The translations under genes and the position numbers were made by a program. A DNA stretch of 64,000 bases from assembly GCA_002427045.1 (NCBI GenBank), contig DIPO01000059.1, positions 46,438 through 110,437 of the forward strand, given 5' to 3'. The notes under the pieces are model-generated. The model did not search any database. It saw nothing but the letters and a program-made list of their open reading frames with translations, and was not told the DNA's origin. Shown here piece by piece: positions 10,191 through 19,465 of this stretch (its first letter is position 1; each line of letters begins with the position of its first letter). This DNA comes from Firmicutes bacterium UBA5486 (GTDB lineage Bacteria > Bacillota > UBA4882 > UBA10575).

Positions 10191-10383
10191 TTTTCTATAA
10201 ATTTACTACCTTTGATTTATAAGAGTAATTTATATTATGCAAAATCAGTGTTCCGGATAATTTTCGATTCTTTAAGTTTCATTTTACATCGTCTTTAAAC
10301 CTTTGTTTTATATTAAGTGTACAATTAAGTTGTTAAATAAGATTTTGTATTAGCTTGCAGGTAAAAAGGAGGTCTTTTGCATA

Positions 10384-11937
10384 ATGCAAAAATTAAAACC
10401 AGCTTTAAATAGAAGATTATTAGAAGATAAGCTTATCGAGACTGAAGTTGCTAATTACCACCGGGAGCTTCTAGATTATCCGGAAAAGGTAATACAATTC
10501 GGGGAAGGGAATTTTCTCCGGGCTTTTGTGGAGTGGATGTTCCACAATATGAATAAACAAGGATTATTTAAGGGGCGAGTAGTAGTTGTCCAACCAATCC
10601 CGCAGGGAAGAGTAGCTAATCTTAATGAACAAGATGGGTTGTATACACTAATTCTTCGGGGATTACAAGGAGGCAAATTAATCGATAAAAAAGAGATAAT
10701 TCCGACGATTAGTAGAGGGTTAGAAGCATATAGCCAGTGGGAAGAGGTTCTGAAATGTGCTGAAAATCCGGAGATTGAATACTTAATCTCTAATACTACA
10801 GAAGCGGGGATTTCCTATAATCCGGAAGAACAGTTGAATGATACACCACCAGCTTCATTTCCCGGTAAAGTAACAGTATACCTTTATCGGCGCTATCAGT
10901 ATTTTAAAGGGGATCCTACAAAAGGCATGGTAATTATTCCCTGTGAACTAATTGACCGTAATGGTGACAACCTGAAGCGGATTGTTCTTCGCCTGGCTAG
11001 GGAATGGGGACTTCCCCAGGGCTTTATTGATTGGATTAATAATGCCAACTATTTTTTAAATACCTTAGTTGACCGGATTGTTACTGGTTATCCCTTTAAT
11101 GAAGTAGAAAATATAGAAAAAGAACTAGGTTATAGAGACCAAAATTTGAATACCGGAGAGATCTTTCATTTATGGGTAATTGAAGGGGACAAGTCATTAA
11201 GTAAATGCCTACCATTTACGGAGGTCGGCTTAAATGTAAAATGGGTTGATGATCTTACTCCTTACCGTACGAGAAAAGTACGGATTCTTAATGGCGCTCA
11301 TACTTCTTCTTATGCTCTTTCATATCTTTCCGGAATTGATCTGGTAAGAGATGCGGTCAAGGATGAGATTGTTGGTGAATTTATGAGAGAAACAATCTTT
11401 GAAGAGATTATTCCCACCCTTGATTTGGATACTGAGGAATTAAAGGATTTTGCTATGGATGTTCTTGAAAGATTTAAAAATCCATTTATTGCTCATAAAT
11501 GGCAGGATATTGCCTTGAATGCTACTTCAAAATTTAAAGCCCGGGTTCTACCTTCTTTGCAGGAGTACATAAAAAAAGAAGGAGTTATTCCTAAGAATCT
11601 GGCTTTTTCACTGGCAACTATGATTGCTTTTTATCAAGGAACAGAAATCAGGGATAATAAACTTGTTGGACACCGGAAAGGTCGGGAGTACCTGGTTTCA
11701 GATGATTTATCTGCTTTGGAATTTTTCCGAAAACTGTGGAAGGATTATGATGCAGGTAAAAGTGATCCTATTACTTTAGCGCGACAAGTTTTAGCAAACA
11801 CAGACTTTTGGGGAGAGGATCTGAATAACGTCTCTGGCCTGGCTGTTAAAGTTGGAGCTTACCTCCAAGGGATCTTAAGTGAAGGTATGGGTAAGAGTGT
11901 GGAAAAATTAGTTTGTACTCCGCTTCTTGTTGGTTAG
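10384..11937 (+). CDS. uxaB: Tagaturonate reductase (altronate oxidoreductase)
   Basis: UxaB is an NAD-dependent polyol dehydrogenase that reduces D-tagaturonate to D-altronate in galacturonate breakdown. The 517-residue length and the mannitol-dehydrogenase-family layout fit: N-terminal Rossmann part after VIQFGEGNFLRAFVEWM, the family motif region near YLISNTTEAGI, and the C-terminal helical domain with RKVRILNGAHTSSYAL, which carries the catalytic Lys/His-type residues. Fructuronate reductase (UxuB) is the main alternative, but the residues after RILNGAHT and the neighbouring uxaA favour UxaB. ATG start with AGGAGGT upstream. Confidence 0.9.
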   Translation: MQKLKPALNRRLLEDKLIETEVANYHRELLDYPEKVIQFGEGNFLRAFVEWMFHNMNKQGLFKGRVVVVQPIPQGRVANLNEQDGLYTLILRGLQGGKLIDKKEIIPTISRGLEAYSQWEEVLKCAENPEIEYLISNTTEAGISYNPEEQLNDTPPASFPGKVTVYLYRRYQYFKGDPTKGMVIIPCELIDRNGDNLKRIVLRLAREWGLPQGFIDWINNANYFLNTLVDRIVTGYPFNEVENIEKELGYRDQNLNTGEIFHLWVIEGDKSLSKCLPFTEVGLNVKWVDDLTPYRTRKVRILNGAHTSSYALSYLSGIDLVRDAVKDEIVGEFMRETIFEEIIPTLDLDTEELKDFAMDVLERFKNPFIAHKWQDIALNATSKFKARVLPSLQEYIKKEGVIPKNLAFSLATMIAFYQGTEIRDNKLVGHRKGREYLVSDDLSALEFFRKLWKDYDAGKSDPITLARQVLANTDFWGEDLNNVSGLAVKVGAYLQGILSEGMGKSVEKLVCTPLLVG

Positions 11938-12002
11938 TTATTTTCATATATTAAGCTTTCCGACTTTCCGGTAACTGGTTAGTACTGGCTATAAAACTGG
12001 AG

Positions 12003-13511
12003 GTGTTGGCGATCAAGACTCTTCATATTAGACCCGAGGATAATGTGGTAGTGGCACTCAAACCTTTAAAAAAGGGAGAGGAAACGATAATTGATAATCT
12101 TACCTTAAAACCCGTTGAGAATATTCCAGAAGGGCATAAGATGGCAATTAAACCGATTGTTATGGGAGAAAAAGTGTTTAAGTATGGATATTCGATTGGG
12201 GTAGCTACGAAGGAGATCGGGGTTGGGGAATGGGTTCATAGCCATAATCTGGCTACCGGTCTAAAAGGTAAATTAGAATACACTTATAATCCGCAGAAAA
12301 CCTTATTGCAAAAGAGTGATGAGATTCCAAGTTTTTCTGGTTACCGAAGGGAAAATGGTAAGGTAGGGATTAGAAATGAGATATGGATTATCCCGACCGT
12401 AGGTTGCGTGAATAAACAATGTGAAAAACTGGCTTTACTGGCACGAGAAAAATTTAAGGAAGAAATAGATTCGGGAAAGATTGAGGGCATCCATACTTTT
12501 TCCCATCCCTATGGTTGTTCGCAATTGGGCGATGATCATGAAAATACTCAGAAAATCTTGGCGGGTTTAGTTAAACATCCAAATGCTGGCGGGGTATTAA
12601 TAGTTGGGTTGGGATGTGAGAATAACCAGATTAGCGAATTCAAAAAGTTTCTGGATACTGAAGCTTCTGCCCATGTTCGCTTTATGATCATGCAGGAAGT
12701 TGAAGATGAGATTACTGCTGGAATGGAGCTCCTTAATGAACTGGTAGATTATGCGGGAAGCTTTCAACGCGAGGAGATCCCAGTTTCTGAATTAAAGATT
12801 GGCCTAAAATGTGGCGGTTCAGATGGTTTCTCAGGGATTACCGGTAATCCCTTAGTTGGGAGGGTAGCGGATCTACTTACCTCTTACGGAGGAACCAGTA
12901 TTTTAACCGAAGTACCGGAGATGTTTGGTGCGGAGACGATTTTGATGAATAGAGCCCAGGATGAAAAGGTCTTTAACCAGGTTGTTGAGTTGATTAATGG
13001 GTTTAAAGATTATTTTATTCGCAATGGTCAAGAGGTTTATGAAAATCCTTCTCCAGGAAATAAAAAGGGTGGAATTACTACTCTAGAGGAGAAATCTTTG
13101 GGCTGCACGCAAAAAGGAGGTACCGGTACGGTTGTTGATGTCTTACGGTATGGAGAGCAGATCAAGACCAAAGGCCTGAATTTGCTAGAAGGGCCAGGGA
13201 ATGATATTGTCTCGACTACTGCGATGACTGCTGCCGGTGTACACTTGATTCTTTTTACAACTGGCCGGGGGACACCACTTGGAGCTCCGGTTCCGACGAT
13301 CAAAATTTCGACAAATTCAATGCTGGCAAAGAAAAAAGCACAATGGATTGATTTTGATGCTGGTCGTTTGCTCTCCGGGGAGAAAATGGATAATCTGGCT
13401 GAGGAATTATTTGCATATATTCTTCAAATTGCTGGCGGAAAACGGAAAAGTAGGAATGAGGAGAATGATTATCGGGATATTGCGATTTTTAAAACCGGAG
13501 TTACGCTTTAA
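12003..13511 (+). CDS. uxaA: Altronate dehydratase
   Basis: UxaA dehydrates D-altronate to 2-keto-3-deoxygluconate. The 502-residue chain holds an N-terminal SAF domain (about 1–90, PEDNVVVALKPLKKGE) joined to the C-terminal catalytic domain (GYRRENGKVGIRNEIWIIP, SHPYGCSQLGDDH, LKCGGSDGFSGITGNP), the usual single-chain form in Bacillota. It follows uxaB with a 65-bp gap. The start is unclear: GTG at 12003 overlaps the GGAGG and TTG at 12006 is very close to it, yet the protein N-terminus aligns with other UxaA here. No kdgK or kdgA is nearby. Confidence 0.92.
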   Translation: MLAIKTLHIRPEDNVVVALKPLKKGEETIIDNLTLKPVENIPEGHKMAIKPIVMGEKVFKYGYSIGVATKEIGVGEWVHSHNLATGLKGKLEYTYNPQKTLLQKSDEIPSFSGYRRENGKVGIRNEIWIIPTVGCVNKQCEKLALLAREKFKEEIDSGKIEGIHTFSHPYGCSQLGDDHENTQKILAGLVKHPNAGGVLIVGLGCENNQISEFKKFLDTEASAHVRFMIMQEVEDEITAGMELLNELVDYAGSFQREEIPVSELKIGLKCGGSDGFSGITGNPLVGRVADLLTSYGGTSILTEVPEMFGAETILMNRAQDEKVFNQVVELINGFKDYFIRNGQEVYENPSPGNKKGGITTLEEKSLGCTQKGGTGTVVDVLRYGEQIKTKGLNLLEGPGNDIVSTTAMTAAGVHLILFTTGRGTPLGAPVPTIKISTNSMLAKKKAQWIDFDAGRLLSGEKMDNLAEELFAYILQIAGGKRKSRNEENDYRDIAIFKTGVTL

Positions 13512-13532
13512 GTGCTAGAAAAAACAGAAGTA

Positions 13533-13563
13533 ATCCCCCCGCGTCAGCGGGGGGATTTATTAT
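13533..13563 (+). terminator. Terminator after uxaBA
   Basis: The perfect ten-pair stem ATCCCCCCGC / GCGGGGGGAT has a GTCA loop and is followed by a T-rich stretch. Confidence 0.85.
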
Positions 13564-13638
13564 TTGTTGGGTTTTTAACCTTTCATCGGTTTTAGCATAA
13601 GATGAAGCAATACAGAGGGTTTGCTGATTGTAGGCATT

Positions 13639-14703
13639 CTATTTATACTGCTTTTTCTTTTGAGGTTTTTGCCGGAAGGCATAAATAAACCGACGGGTTT
13701 TATCATGAGAAATTTCCTTGATCGTATATTTATATTTTTTCAGGAATTCATACAAATGTTGCTCATTAATTAAGTGCTGGTGAACTTCTATGATTAGCTT
13801 AGGTTGCTTAGATTTTAAGAGCCCGGTCATTCCTTTTAATACTTGAAGTTCGTAGCCTTCAACATCAATTTTGACCAGGTCCGGGGATGGGGCCTTTTTT
13901 ATTCGGACATAAGTATCAAGATCCCAAACTTCAATCGGAGTATAGAACTTGCTTACCGGATTAATTAGAGAGTGTTCTCCCTGGCCGGATAATTCACCTT
14001 GCAAGTGCAAAGAACCGATCTTTCTTTCTTCTCCGGCTGCGATTAGATGGGCAGTTACATTTTTTAAAAGATTAAGTTCAATGTTTCTTATTAATTTAAA
14101 AAAGTTATGCCTTTCCGGTTCAAAAGCATGGATTTGGGAGGAAGGGTGTTCCCGGGCTAAAACCAAACTATATAAACCAATATTAGCACCTATATCATAA
14201 ATAACCATCGGAGCGGTAATTAAGTTTTCTAGATGGTTGATAACTTTTTTTTCGAAGACTTTTTTCACACGTTGACTCTCAACACTGTTATTTATATAGA
14301 CTACGACATTTCGTTTTCCATAGTTGATAGGCCTAATTTTTTCCTGCCCTTCGTAAGTTATCTGTTTGATTGATTCTTCCCTTAGACCAAGAAAAGCAGG
14401 GAGATACTCGGGATCCAAGATGGTTATTATCTTTTTTTCTGGAAATTTCCGCTCTAGATCTTCTTTAATCTCTATAGCCAATGGCATGGTATCAATCCCT
14501 ACCATGATCCCATTAGCAAAGGCCAGAAGATCTGTAGGTAAGGCCGGAATTTCCGTATAAACTTTAAACTGATCATTAAGCGGAAGATCAATTAATCTTC
14601 CGGAACTTTCAATAAACCCCAAGACAGTATTATTATCCTTGAGCAGAAGATTGAAAGCAACAACTCCGGCAAGCTCCCCACCGTAGATTAGATATTTTCC
14701 CAC
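13639..14703 (-). CDS. FkbM-family methyltransferase with N-terminal nucleotide-binding-like domain
   Basis: This protein of 354 residues has two parts. Residues ~1–120 begin GKYLIYGGELAGVVAFNLL and look like a Rossmann-type sensor domain of the kind found in sugar O-acyltransferases and epimerases. Residues ~160–330 are an FkbM methyltransferase: YDIGANIGLYSLVLA binds S-adenosylmethionine, then HAFEPE, and PDLVKIDVEGYELQVLKG closes the core. FkbM enzymes O-methylate sugars or natural products. Placed at the edge of a glycan-assembly island, it probably methylates a surface sugar (inference). Starts ATG; divergent from the next gene. Confidence 0.85.
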   Translation of the reverse strand: MGKYLIYGGELAGVVAFNLLLKDNNTVLGFIESSGRLIDLPLNDQFKVYTEIPALPTDLLAFANGIMVGIDTMPLAIEIKEDLERKFPEKKIITILDPEYLPAFLGLREESIKQITYEGQEKIRPINYGKRNVVVYINNSVESQRVKKVFEKKVINHLENLITAPMVIYDIGANIGLYSLVLAREHPSSQIHAFEPERHNFFKLIRNIELNLLKNVTAHLIAAGEERKIGSLHLQGELSGQGEHSLINPVSKFYTPIEVWDLDTYVRIKKAPSPDLVKIDVEGYELQVLKGMTGLLKSKQPKLIIEVHQHLINEQHLYEFLKKYKYTIKEISHDKTRRFIYAFRQKPQKKKQYK

Positions 14704-14730
14704 TTTGCCACATCCTTTGGTTTTTATCTA

Positions 14731-14834
14731 AGGGAATTTCATAATTACCTTAAGACTTTATTTAACCGCAATATATAGTGCTTATCTTGGACCAGACGAT
14801 CAATATATTGTGGTTAAATTATAAATAATTACCG
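14731..14834. repeat. Short form of the large terminal-inverted-repeat element
   Basis: The left arm AGGGAATTTCATAATTACC...TTTAACCGCAATATAT and the right arm ATATTGTGGTTAAATTATAAATAATTACC are imperfect inverted copies. They match the ends of the 245-bp element at 30835–31079, without the central nested palindrome. It sits in the divergent promoter region. Confidence 0.55.
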
Positions 14835-14909
14835 AATACATTAATCTTATTCACCGGAGTATAAACTGTAACTGTGATTTCGGTGATAAATTTCTTTGGG
14901 GGGATCTTA

Positions 14910-16139
14910 ATGAGTAAATCCGAGTGGGGAAAAGGTTATCCCGAGATTAGTATAATTATCCCGTGTTTTAATATCAGAGAAGAACTTGCATTGAACCTGG
15001 CTTCGTTCGCTATTCAGGATTATCCGCCTAGCCGCTTTGAATTAGTAGTGATTAATGATGGCTCAACAGATGGGACAGATAAGTTTCTTAAGAATTCGGG
15101 TTTGCAATTAAATATAAAAGGGATTAATCTAGAGCGGAGAGCGGATCGGACTATTGCCCGAAATTCCGGGCTTGAACAGGCTGAGGGAGAAATAATTATC
15201 TTTTGTGATGGGGACACCATCTGTTATCCTCAGTTCCTGGAGAAACATGCCGAATTACATAATCAGTATACAGATGCCGTAGTAAGCGGAATGTCCACGG
15301 CCCATGCAATTTTCACTATGGCCCGGCCGGATTATGATCGAAATACCAACCGAAAATACCGTGATTTTCTGGATCGTCATACTACTCTTCGTCAGAGGGT
15401 CCCAAAAAGGTTAAAAGGGAAAAAACCTCTTTTTTCTGTCTCCGAAGTTTTGGATAAATCGATCTATCAATATGTCTTTTCTGATACTTACTCAAAGAAT
15501 CTAAAAAGAGTAATCAGGGAGTATGGATTGGGCCTTGAAAAGTGTCCTGTTCCGTGGATATTTTTTATTACCCGCAACTGTTCAGTTCGCAAAGCATCCT
15601 TAGGGCGGATGAAGTTTGATCAGGAATTAAGCAGATGGGGGATGGATGACTGGCAATTAGGTTACCGCTTATACCGTAAAGGTTTTAAATTTATGTGTAC
15701 TAAACCGACAAATATTCATCAGGTGCACCCAAGGAATTTAAAGGCCAGAAGGCAGAACCGGATTATTAATTATGCTATTTTTTCTCGGCAATATCCCGAG
15801 GTTGATGTTTATTTGTCAGGGATTAAGAAAAAAGGTTGGGATTATTTACGTCTCTGTAAAGTAGTAGAGGAGTTTTTAGCGGCTAAAGCAAGCAGAGACT
15901 GGAATTTACAGTTGTATGCCAGATACTTTGCCCGATTGGCTAAGGAACAAAGGGATCTGATTATTGGTAAATATAAGGGGTATTCCATGTCTGATTGGGA
16001 ACACCAGAGATACCAGTGGGGACGGGTAAAATATTCCCAGCTGGTCAAGGTAGATAAACAATTAAATGCTAATAACAAGTACCCCTATTTAATTAGGACC
16101 TTCAGGGAATTTGCCCGGATAAAAAGGGTAAAAAAATGA
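14910..16139 (+). CDS. Family 2 glycosyltransferase
   Basis: This is a GT-A fold enzyme that transfers a sugar from a nucleotide donor. ISIIIPCFNIREELALNLAS opens the domain, FELVVINDGSTDGT and the metal-binding EIIIFCDGDT motif follow, and an acceptor region has WGMDDWQLGYRLYRKGF. The remaining ~100 residues are basic and helical. I use the ATG at 14910 because GGGGGGAT lies six bases upstream; an upstream in-frame GTG at 14874 would add 12 residues without a ribosome site. About 409 residues. It is the only + strand gene in this part of the island apart from the CgeB-like gene, and it converges on the epimerase gene with only 5 bp between them. Confidence 0.88.
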   Translation: MSKSEWGKGYPEISIIIPCFNIREELALNLASFAIQDYPPSRFELVVINDGSTDGTDKFLKNSGLQLNIKGINLERRADRTIARNSGLEQAEGEIIIFCDGDTICYPQFLEKHAELHNQYTDAVVSGMSTAHAIFTMARPDYDRNTNRKYRDFLDRHTTLRQRVPKRLKGKKPLFSVSEVLDKSIYQYVFSDTYSKNLKRVIREYGLGLEKCPVPWIFFITRNCSVRKASLGRMKFDQELSRWGMDDWQLGYRLYRKGFKFMCTKPTNIHQVHPRNLKARRQNRIINYAIFSRQYPEVDVYLSGIKKKGWDYLRLCKVVEEFLAAKASRDWNLQLYARYFARLAKEQRDLIIGKYKGYSMSDWEHQRYQWGRVKYSQLVKVDKQLNANNKYPYLIRTFREFARIKRVKK

Positions 16140-16144
16140 GAGAC

Positions 16145-17095
16145 TTAACTGTTATTTCGTAAGAAGTTGATGGTTTTTTTTAAGCCATCAACTAAATTAA
16201 CCTGCGGTTCCCAGGCAAGCAGAGTTTTAATCCGGGTAATATCAGGGCACCTCTTTTCCGGATCATCTTCTACTTTTTTAATATAATGGTACCGACTGAA
16301 GGAATCGGTAAGTTTAATAATTAGGTTAGCCAGATCTTTGATTCTAATTTCTTCCGGATTACCAATATTGACTATTTTTCCGCTAAGACCGGGTTTAACA
16401 GCCAACAGATAGATCCCTTCTACTGTATCATCAATATAACAGAAACTCCGGGTCTGAGTTCCATCCCCATAAATTATTAGATCTTCTCCTTGTAAAGCGT
16501 GGCTAATAAAATTAGCAACCACCCTTCCGTCATTCCGACGCATTCCCGGACCATAAGTATTAAATATTCGGCAGATGCGGGTGTCTACTCCAAACTGCTG
16601 GTAATAGATCATTGTCAACATTTCACTAAAACGCTTGCTTTCATCGTAACAACTACGAGGACCTACCGGATTAACATGGCCCCTGTATTCTTCCTTTTGA
16701 GGGTTTTGTTCCGGGTTCCCGTAAATTTCAGAAGTGGATGCTAGAACAAATCTTTTTTTCCCGGACCGGGCTAAATCAAGCAGGTATTTACTCCCGACAC
16801 TATTAACCAGGGCAGTTTCTAATGGAAGACGATAGTAGTCTTTAGGACTTGCTGGACTGGCTAAATGAATAATGATTTGACTTGCCATAATCATCGCGGA
16901 TAGTTTTCTGGTAAAAGGAATGGTGATGTCATATTTAATTAAAGAGAAATCAGGATTCTTAAGCATCTTGGTAATATTATCTTTGGAACCGGTGGAAAAA
17001 TTATCAATGCAGATAACTTTGGTCTTCTTACTTAAAAACCTTTGGCATAAATGTGAACCAATGAAACCGGCACCCCCGGTAATTGTTACTATCAT
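16145..17095 (-). CDS. NAD-dependent epimerase/dehydratase, UDP-glucuronate decarboxylase-like
   Basis: This extended short-chain dehydrogenase binds NAD through TGGAGFIGSHL and has the catalytic YDESKR (Tyr/Lys) pair. The segments RIFNTYGPGMRRNDGRVVANFI and DGTQTRSFCYIDD are characteristic of UDP-xylose synthases (UDP-glucuronate decarboxylases). With the adjacent UDP-glucose dehydrogenase it would make UDP-glucuronate and then UDP-xylose for the island's transferases. An ATG at 17095 with AGAAGG about nine bases upstream is preferred over a GTG at 17104, giving 316 residues. The 3' end of the gene contains a TTGATGG/CCATCAA hairpin (16165–16193) that may act as terminator. Confidence 0.88.
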   Translation of the reverse strand: MIVTITGGAGFIGSHLCQRFLSKKTKVICIDNFSTGSKDNITKMLKNPDFSLIKYDITIPFTRKLSAMIMASQIIIHLASPASPKDYYRLPLETALVNSVGSKYLLDLARSGKKRFVLASTSEIYGNPEQNPQKEEYRGHVNPVGPRSCYDESKRFSEMLTMIYYQQFGVDTRICRIFNTYGPGMRRNDGRVVANFISHALQGEDLIIYGDGTQTRSFCYIDDTVEGIYLLAVKPGLSGKIVNIGNPEEIRIKDLANLIIKLTDSFSRYHYIKKVEDDPEKRCPDITRIKTLLAWEPQVNLVDGLKKTINFLRNNS

Positions 17096-17170
17096 TGCCT
17101 TCACCCTTCTTGCTAAGTTAAAGGGAGACGGGGCTGTTGATGGAGAGAAACAACCCCGGTTAATTATATT

Positions 17171-18478
17171 TTATCTCTTACCGATTCCCTCGTAGATAAA
17201 CCCATGTTCTTTAACTTTTTCCGGAGAAAAAAGGTTACGAAGGTCAATTAGTATAGCCTTGTTCATTTTTTTCTTCAGGAGTTTAAAATCAAGATCTAGA
17301 TAGGATCGCCATTCAGTGAGTATTACCAGAGCATCAGCACCTGTAACTGTTTCATATTCATTATCAAAATACAAAATATTTTTGCCAAAGATCTTTTTTC
17401 CTTCTTGAAGTGCCCGAGGGTCATGAACTCTGATCTGGGCTCCTGCATCCAGTAGATCCCAAATGATCGGAATAGCAGGTGATTCCCGCATATCATCGGT
17501 ATTAGCCTTAAAGGCAAGCCCAAAAATGGCAATTGTTTTTTCCGCTGGATTACCTAAGACTCTAATAATTTTCTCGCTCATCCGTTTTTTTGTCCGTTCA
17601 TTAACTTTTTCGGTGGCTTCGACAATGGAGAGTTTTTTACCATGCTCACGTGCAATATGAATTAAAGCCTTGGTATCCTTAGGGAAACATGAACCACCAT
17701 AACCGGGGCCGGCAGAGAGAAAATCTGGTCCAATTCGTTTATCCAGTCCCATACCTTTGGCTACAGTAGGGAGATCAGCCTTGACTGCTTCGCATAAGTC
17801 GGCAATTTCATTGATAAATGAAATTTTGGTTGCTAAAAAGGCATTGGAGGCATATTTTACCATTTCGGCAGTTTCAAGATTAGTCCGGATTAGGGGAACA
17901 TTTTGCTCAATAAAACGGGAATAGATAGTTTCCATAATTTCTAATGCTTTTGGGCTTTCGGTTCCGATTACAATCCGGTCGGGAAACATAAAATCGTGGA
18001 CGGCACTACCTTCCCGCAGAAATTCTGGATTGCTAACTACATCAAAATCGCGGGGGGAGATTAAATTGTGCCGGATTATTTCTTTGACCCGTTGGCCAGT
18101 ACCGATCGGGACAGTTGATTTATTGACAATGACAGTATAATCCCTGATATAGCCGGCAATCTCTTTTGCTACTGTCTCCACTTGGCTTAGATCAGCTGAA
18201 CCATCGGCTCCGGTTGGCGTTCCGACTGCAATAAATACTATTTCGGCGTTTCTCATCCCAAGTCCTAAACTACTAGTGAAGTAAAGGCGCTTGGCCTTCA
18301 AATTATTATGGACCAGTTCTGCGAGGCCTTTTTCATAGAAAGGGATCTTTTTTCGTCGTAATTTATCTATTTTTTCCCGATCGCGGTCCACGCCTGTTAC
18401 ATAGAAACCGGAAGTAGCAAGGCCGGCAGCGGTAACTAGTCCTACATAACCACAACCGACAACAGTTATTTTCATCAT
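17171..18478 (-). CDS. ugd: UDP-glucose 6-dehydrogenase
   Basis: This enzyme oxidises UDP-glucose to UDP-glucuronate with two NAD. The 435-residue length is normal for the bacterial enzyme. Seen are the NAD motif VVGCGYVG at the N-terminus, VNKSTVPIGTG, NPEFLREGSA, the dimerisation helix EMVKYASNAFLATKISFINE, the catalytic Cys264 in PGYGGSCFPKD, and the C-terminal UDP-binding part with FGLAFKANTDDMRESPA. Two adjacent ATGs; GGAGGAG upstream. It lies 75 bp before the epimerase gene on the same strand, so the two form an operon. Confidence 0.95.
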   Translation of the reverse strand: MMKITVVGCGYVGLVTAAGLATSGFYVTGVDRDREKIDKLRRKKIPFYEKGLAELVHNNLKAKRLYFTSSLGLGMRNAEIVFIAVGTPTGADGSADLSQVETVAKEIAGYIRDYTVIVNKSTVPIGTGQRVKEIIRHNLISPRDFDVVSNPEFLREGSAVHDFMFPDRIVIGTESPKALEIMETIYSRFIEQNVPLIRTNLETAEMVKYASNAFLATKISFINEIADLCEAVKADLPTVAKGMGLDKRIGPDFLSAGPGYGGSCFPKDTKALIHIAREHGKKLSIVEATEKVNERTKKRMSEKIIRVLGNPAEKTIAIFGLAFKANTDDMRESPAIPIIWDLLDAGAQIRVHDPRALQEGKKIFGKNILYFDNEYETVTGADALVILTEWRSYLDLDFKLLKKKMNKAILIDLRNLFSPEKVKEHGFIYEGIGKR

Positions 18479-18559
18479 TATCTCCTCCGGATTTTTAATC
18501 CATATATTTTCAGGAAAAGCATCCCTTATCCCATAAACTTAGGCAATTGTTATGGAATA

Positions 18560-18583
18560 GCCGGTATCAGATTTAATACCGGC
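18560..18583. terminator. Hairpin downstream of a glycosyltransferase gene
   Basis: The perfect stem GCCGGTAT / ATACCGGC has an eight-base loop and lies ~80 bp after the stop of the glycosyltransferase gene on −. There is no T run on either strand, so termination is uncertain. Confidence 0.35.
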
Positions 18584-18661
18584 GAAAACACAAATTATCT
18601 AATTCATCCTATTTTTAGAAGCGGGTAAAGGAGTTAGGAAAAAGAAATAATTTATAGCTGT

Positions 18662-19390
18662 TTATTTTTCCCACTTTTTTTTAAGGAGTTGGGCACTGGT
18701 ATTACGAAGCTTCAATCTTTTCTGGGAAGAAATATCAGAACCATGCTTAAAATGAAAGATGGGAACCGGGGTGTATAAGACGTGAAAACCTGCTTTCCGG
18801 ACCCGCCGGCAAAAATCAGCCTCCTCCCCATAGACGAAAAAGTTTTCATCAAATCTTCCTACTTTAGTAAAGGTCCGACGTTTGACCAGAAAACAGCTGC
18901 CCTGAATTAAACGGACCTTTTTTTCTTTATTAAATAAATTAGGTTTATTCTGCAGGCCTCTTCCCCGCGGTCTTGAGATGGCTCCGGCATGGTAGATTGT
19001 ATGATCAGGATTTAAAATCTTAACTCCGACGATTCCTGCTTTCCGGTGCTTATCGGCACTTTTAACCATCTTAGTAAGCCAGTTTTTAGTAAACTTAATA
19101 TCCGGATTTAAAAATACTACATATTTACTGCGTCCCAATTTTATCCCTTGGTTCCATGCTGTAGCCAAACCTAAATTTTTACGGTTGAAAACTAGTTTTA
19201 GCTTTTTTTTAAAAAAATTATTCTTTAGCATAGATTTAAGATACTCTTTACTCCGATCTGTGCTGTTATTATCAATGACAAACAGGCGAAAAGGGTATTT
19301 AGTATTCTTTTGTAAAGATTTAAAAAAACCGGGAAGAAAACGCTGGCTATTAAAGGAGACCATAATCAAATCAACATGTTTTTTGGCCAA
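18662..19390 (-). CDS. Family 2 glycosyltransferase (rhamnosyltransferase-like)
   Basis: This is a GT2 enzyme of the wbbL-like subgroup. VDLIMVSFNSQRFLPGFFKSL starts the fold, then LFVIDNNSTDRS, NLGLATAWNQGIKLG, the metal motif YVVFLNPDIK and the late segment RFDENFFVYGEEADFCRRVRKAG with the catalytic-type E/D pair. I place the start at TTG 19390 because GGAAGGTGG lies just upstream; an upstream TTG at 19453 would add 21 residues that do not belong to the fold. About 242 residues, very basic C-terminus. Donor and acceptor are unknown. Confidence 0.85.
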   Translation of the reverse strand: MAKKHVDLIMVSFNSQRFLPGFFKSLQKNTKYPFRLFVIDNNSTDRSKEYLKSMLKNNFFKKKLKLVFNRKNLGLATAWNQGIKLGRSKYVVFLNPDIKFTKNWLTKMVKSADKHRKAGIVGVKILNPDHTIYHAGAISRPRGRGLQNKPNLFNKEKKVRLIQGSCFLVKRRTFTKVGRFDENFFVYGEEADFCRRVRKAGFHVLYTPVPIFHFKHGSDISSQKRLKLRNTSAQLLKKKWEK

Positions 19391-19465
19391 AAGAAACCAC
19401 CTTCCAAACCCGGATATTAGGAACCCCAGCCTTTTAATCGGTCCGGGGTTCAAAAACCAGATTTA

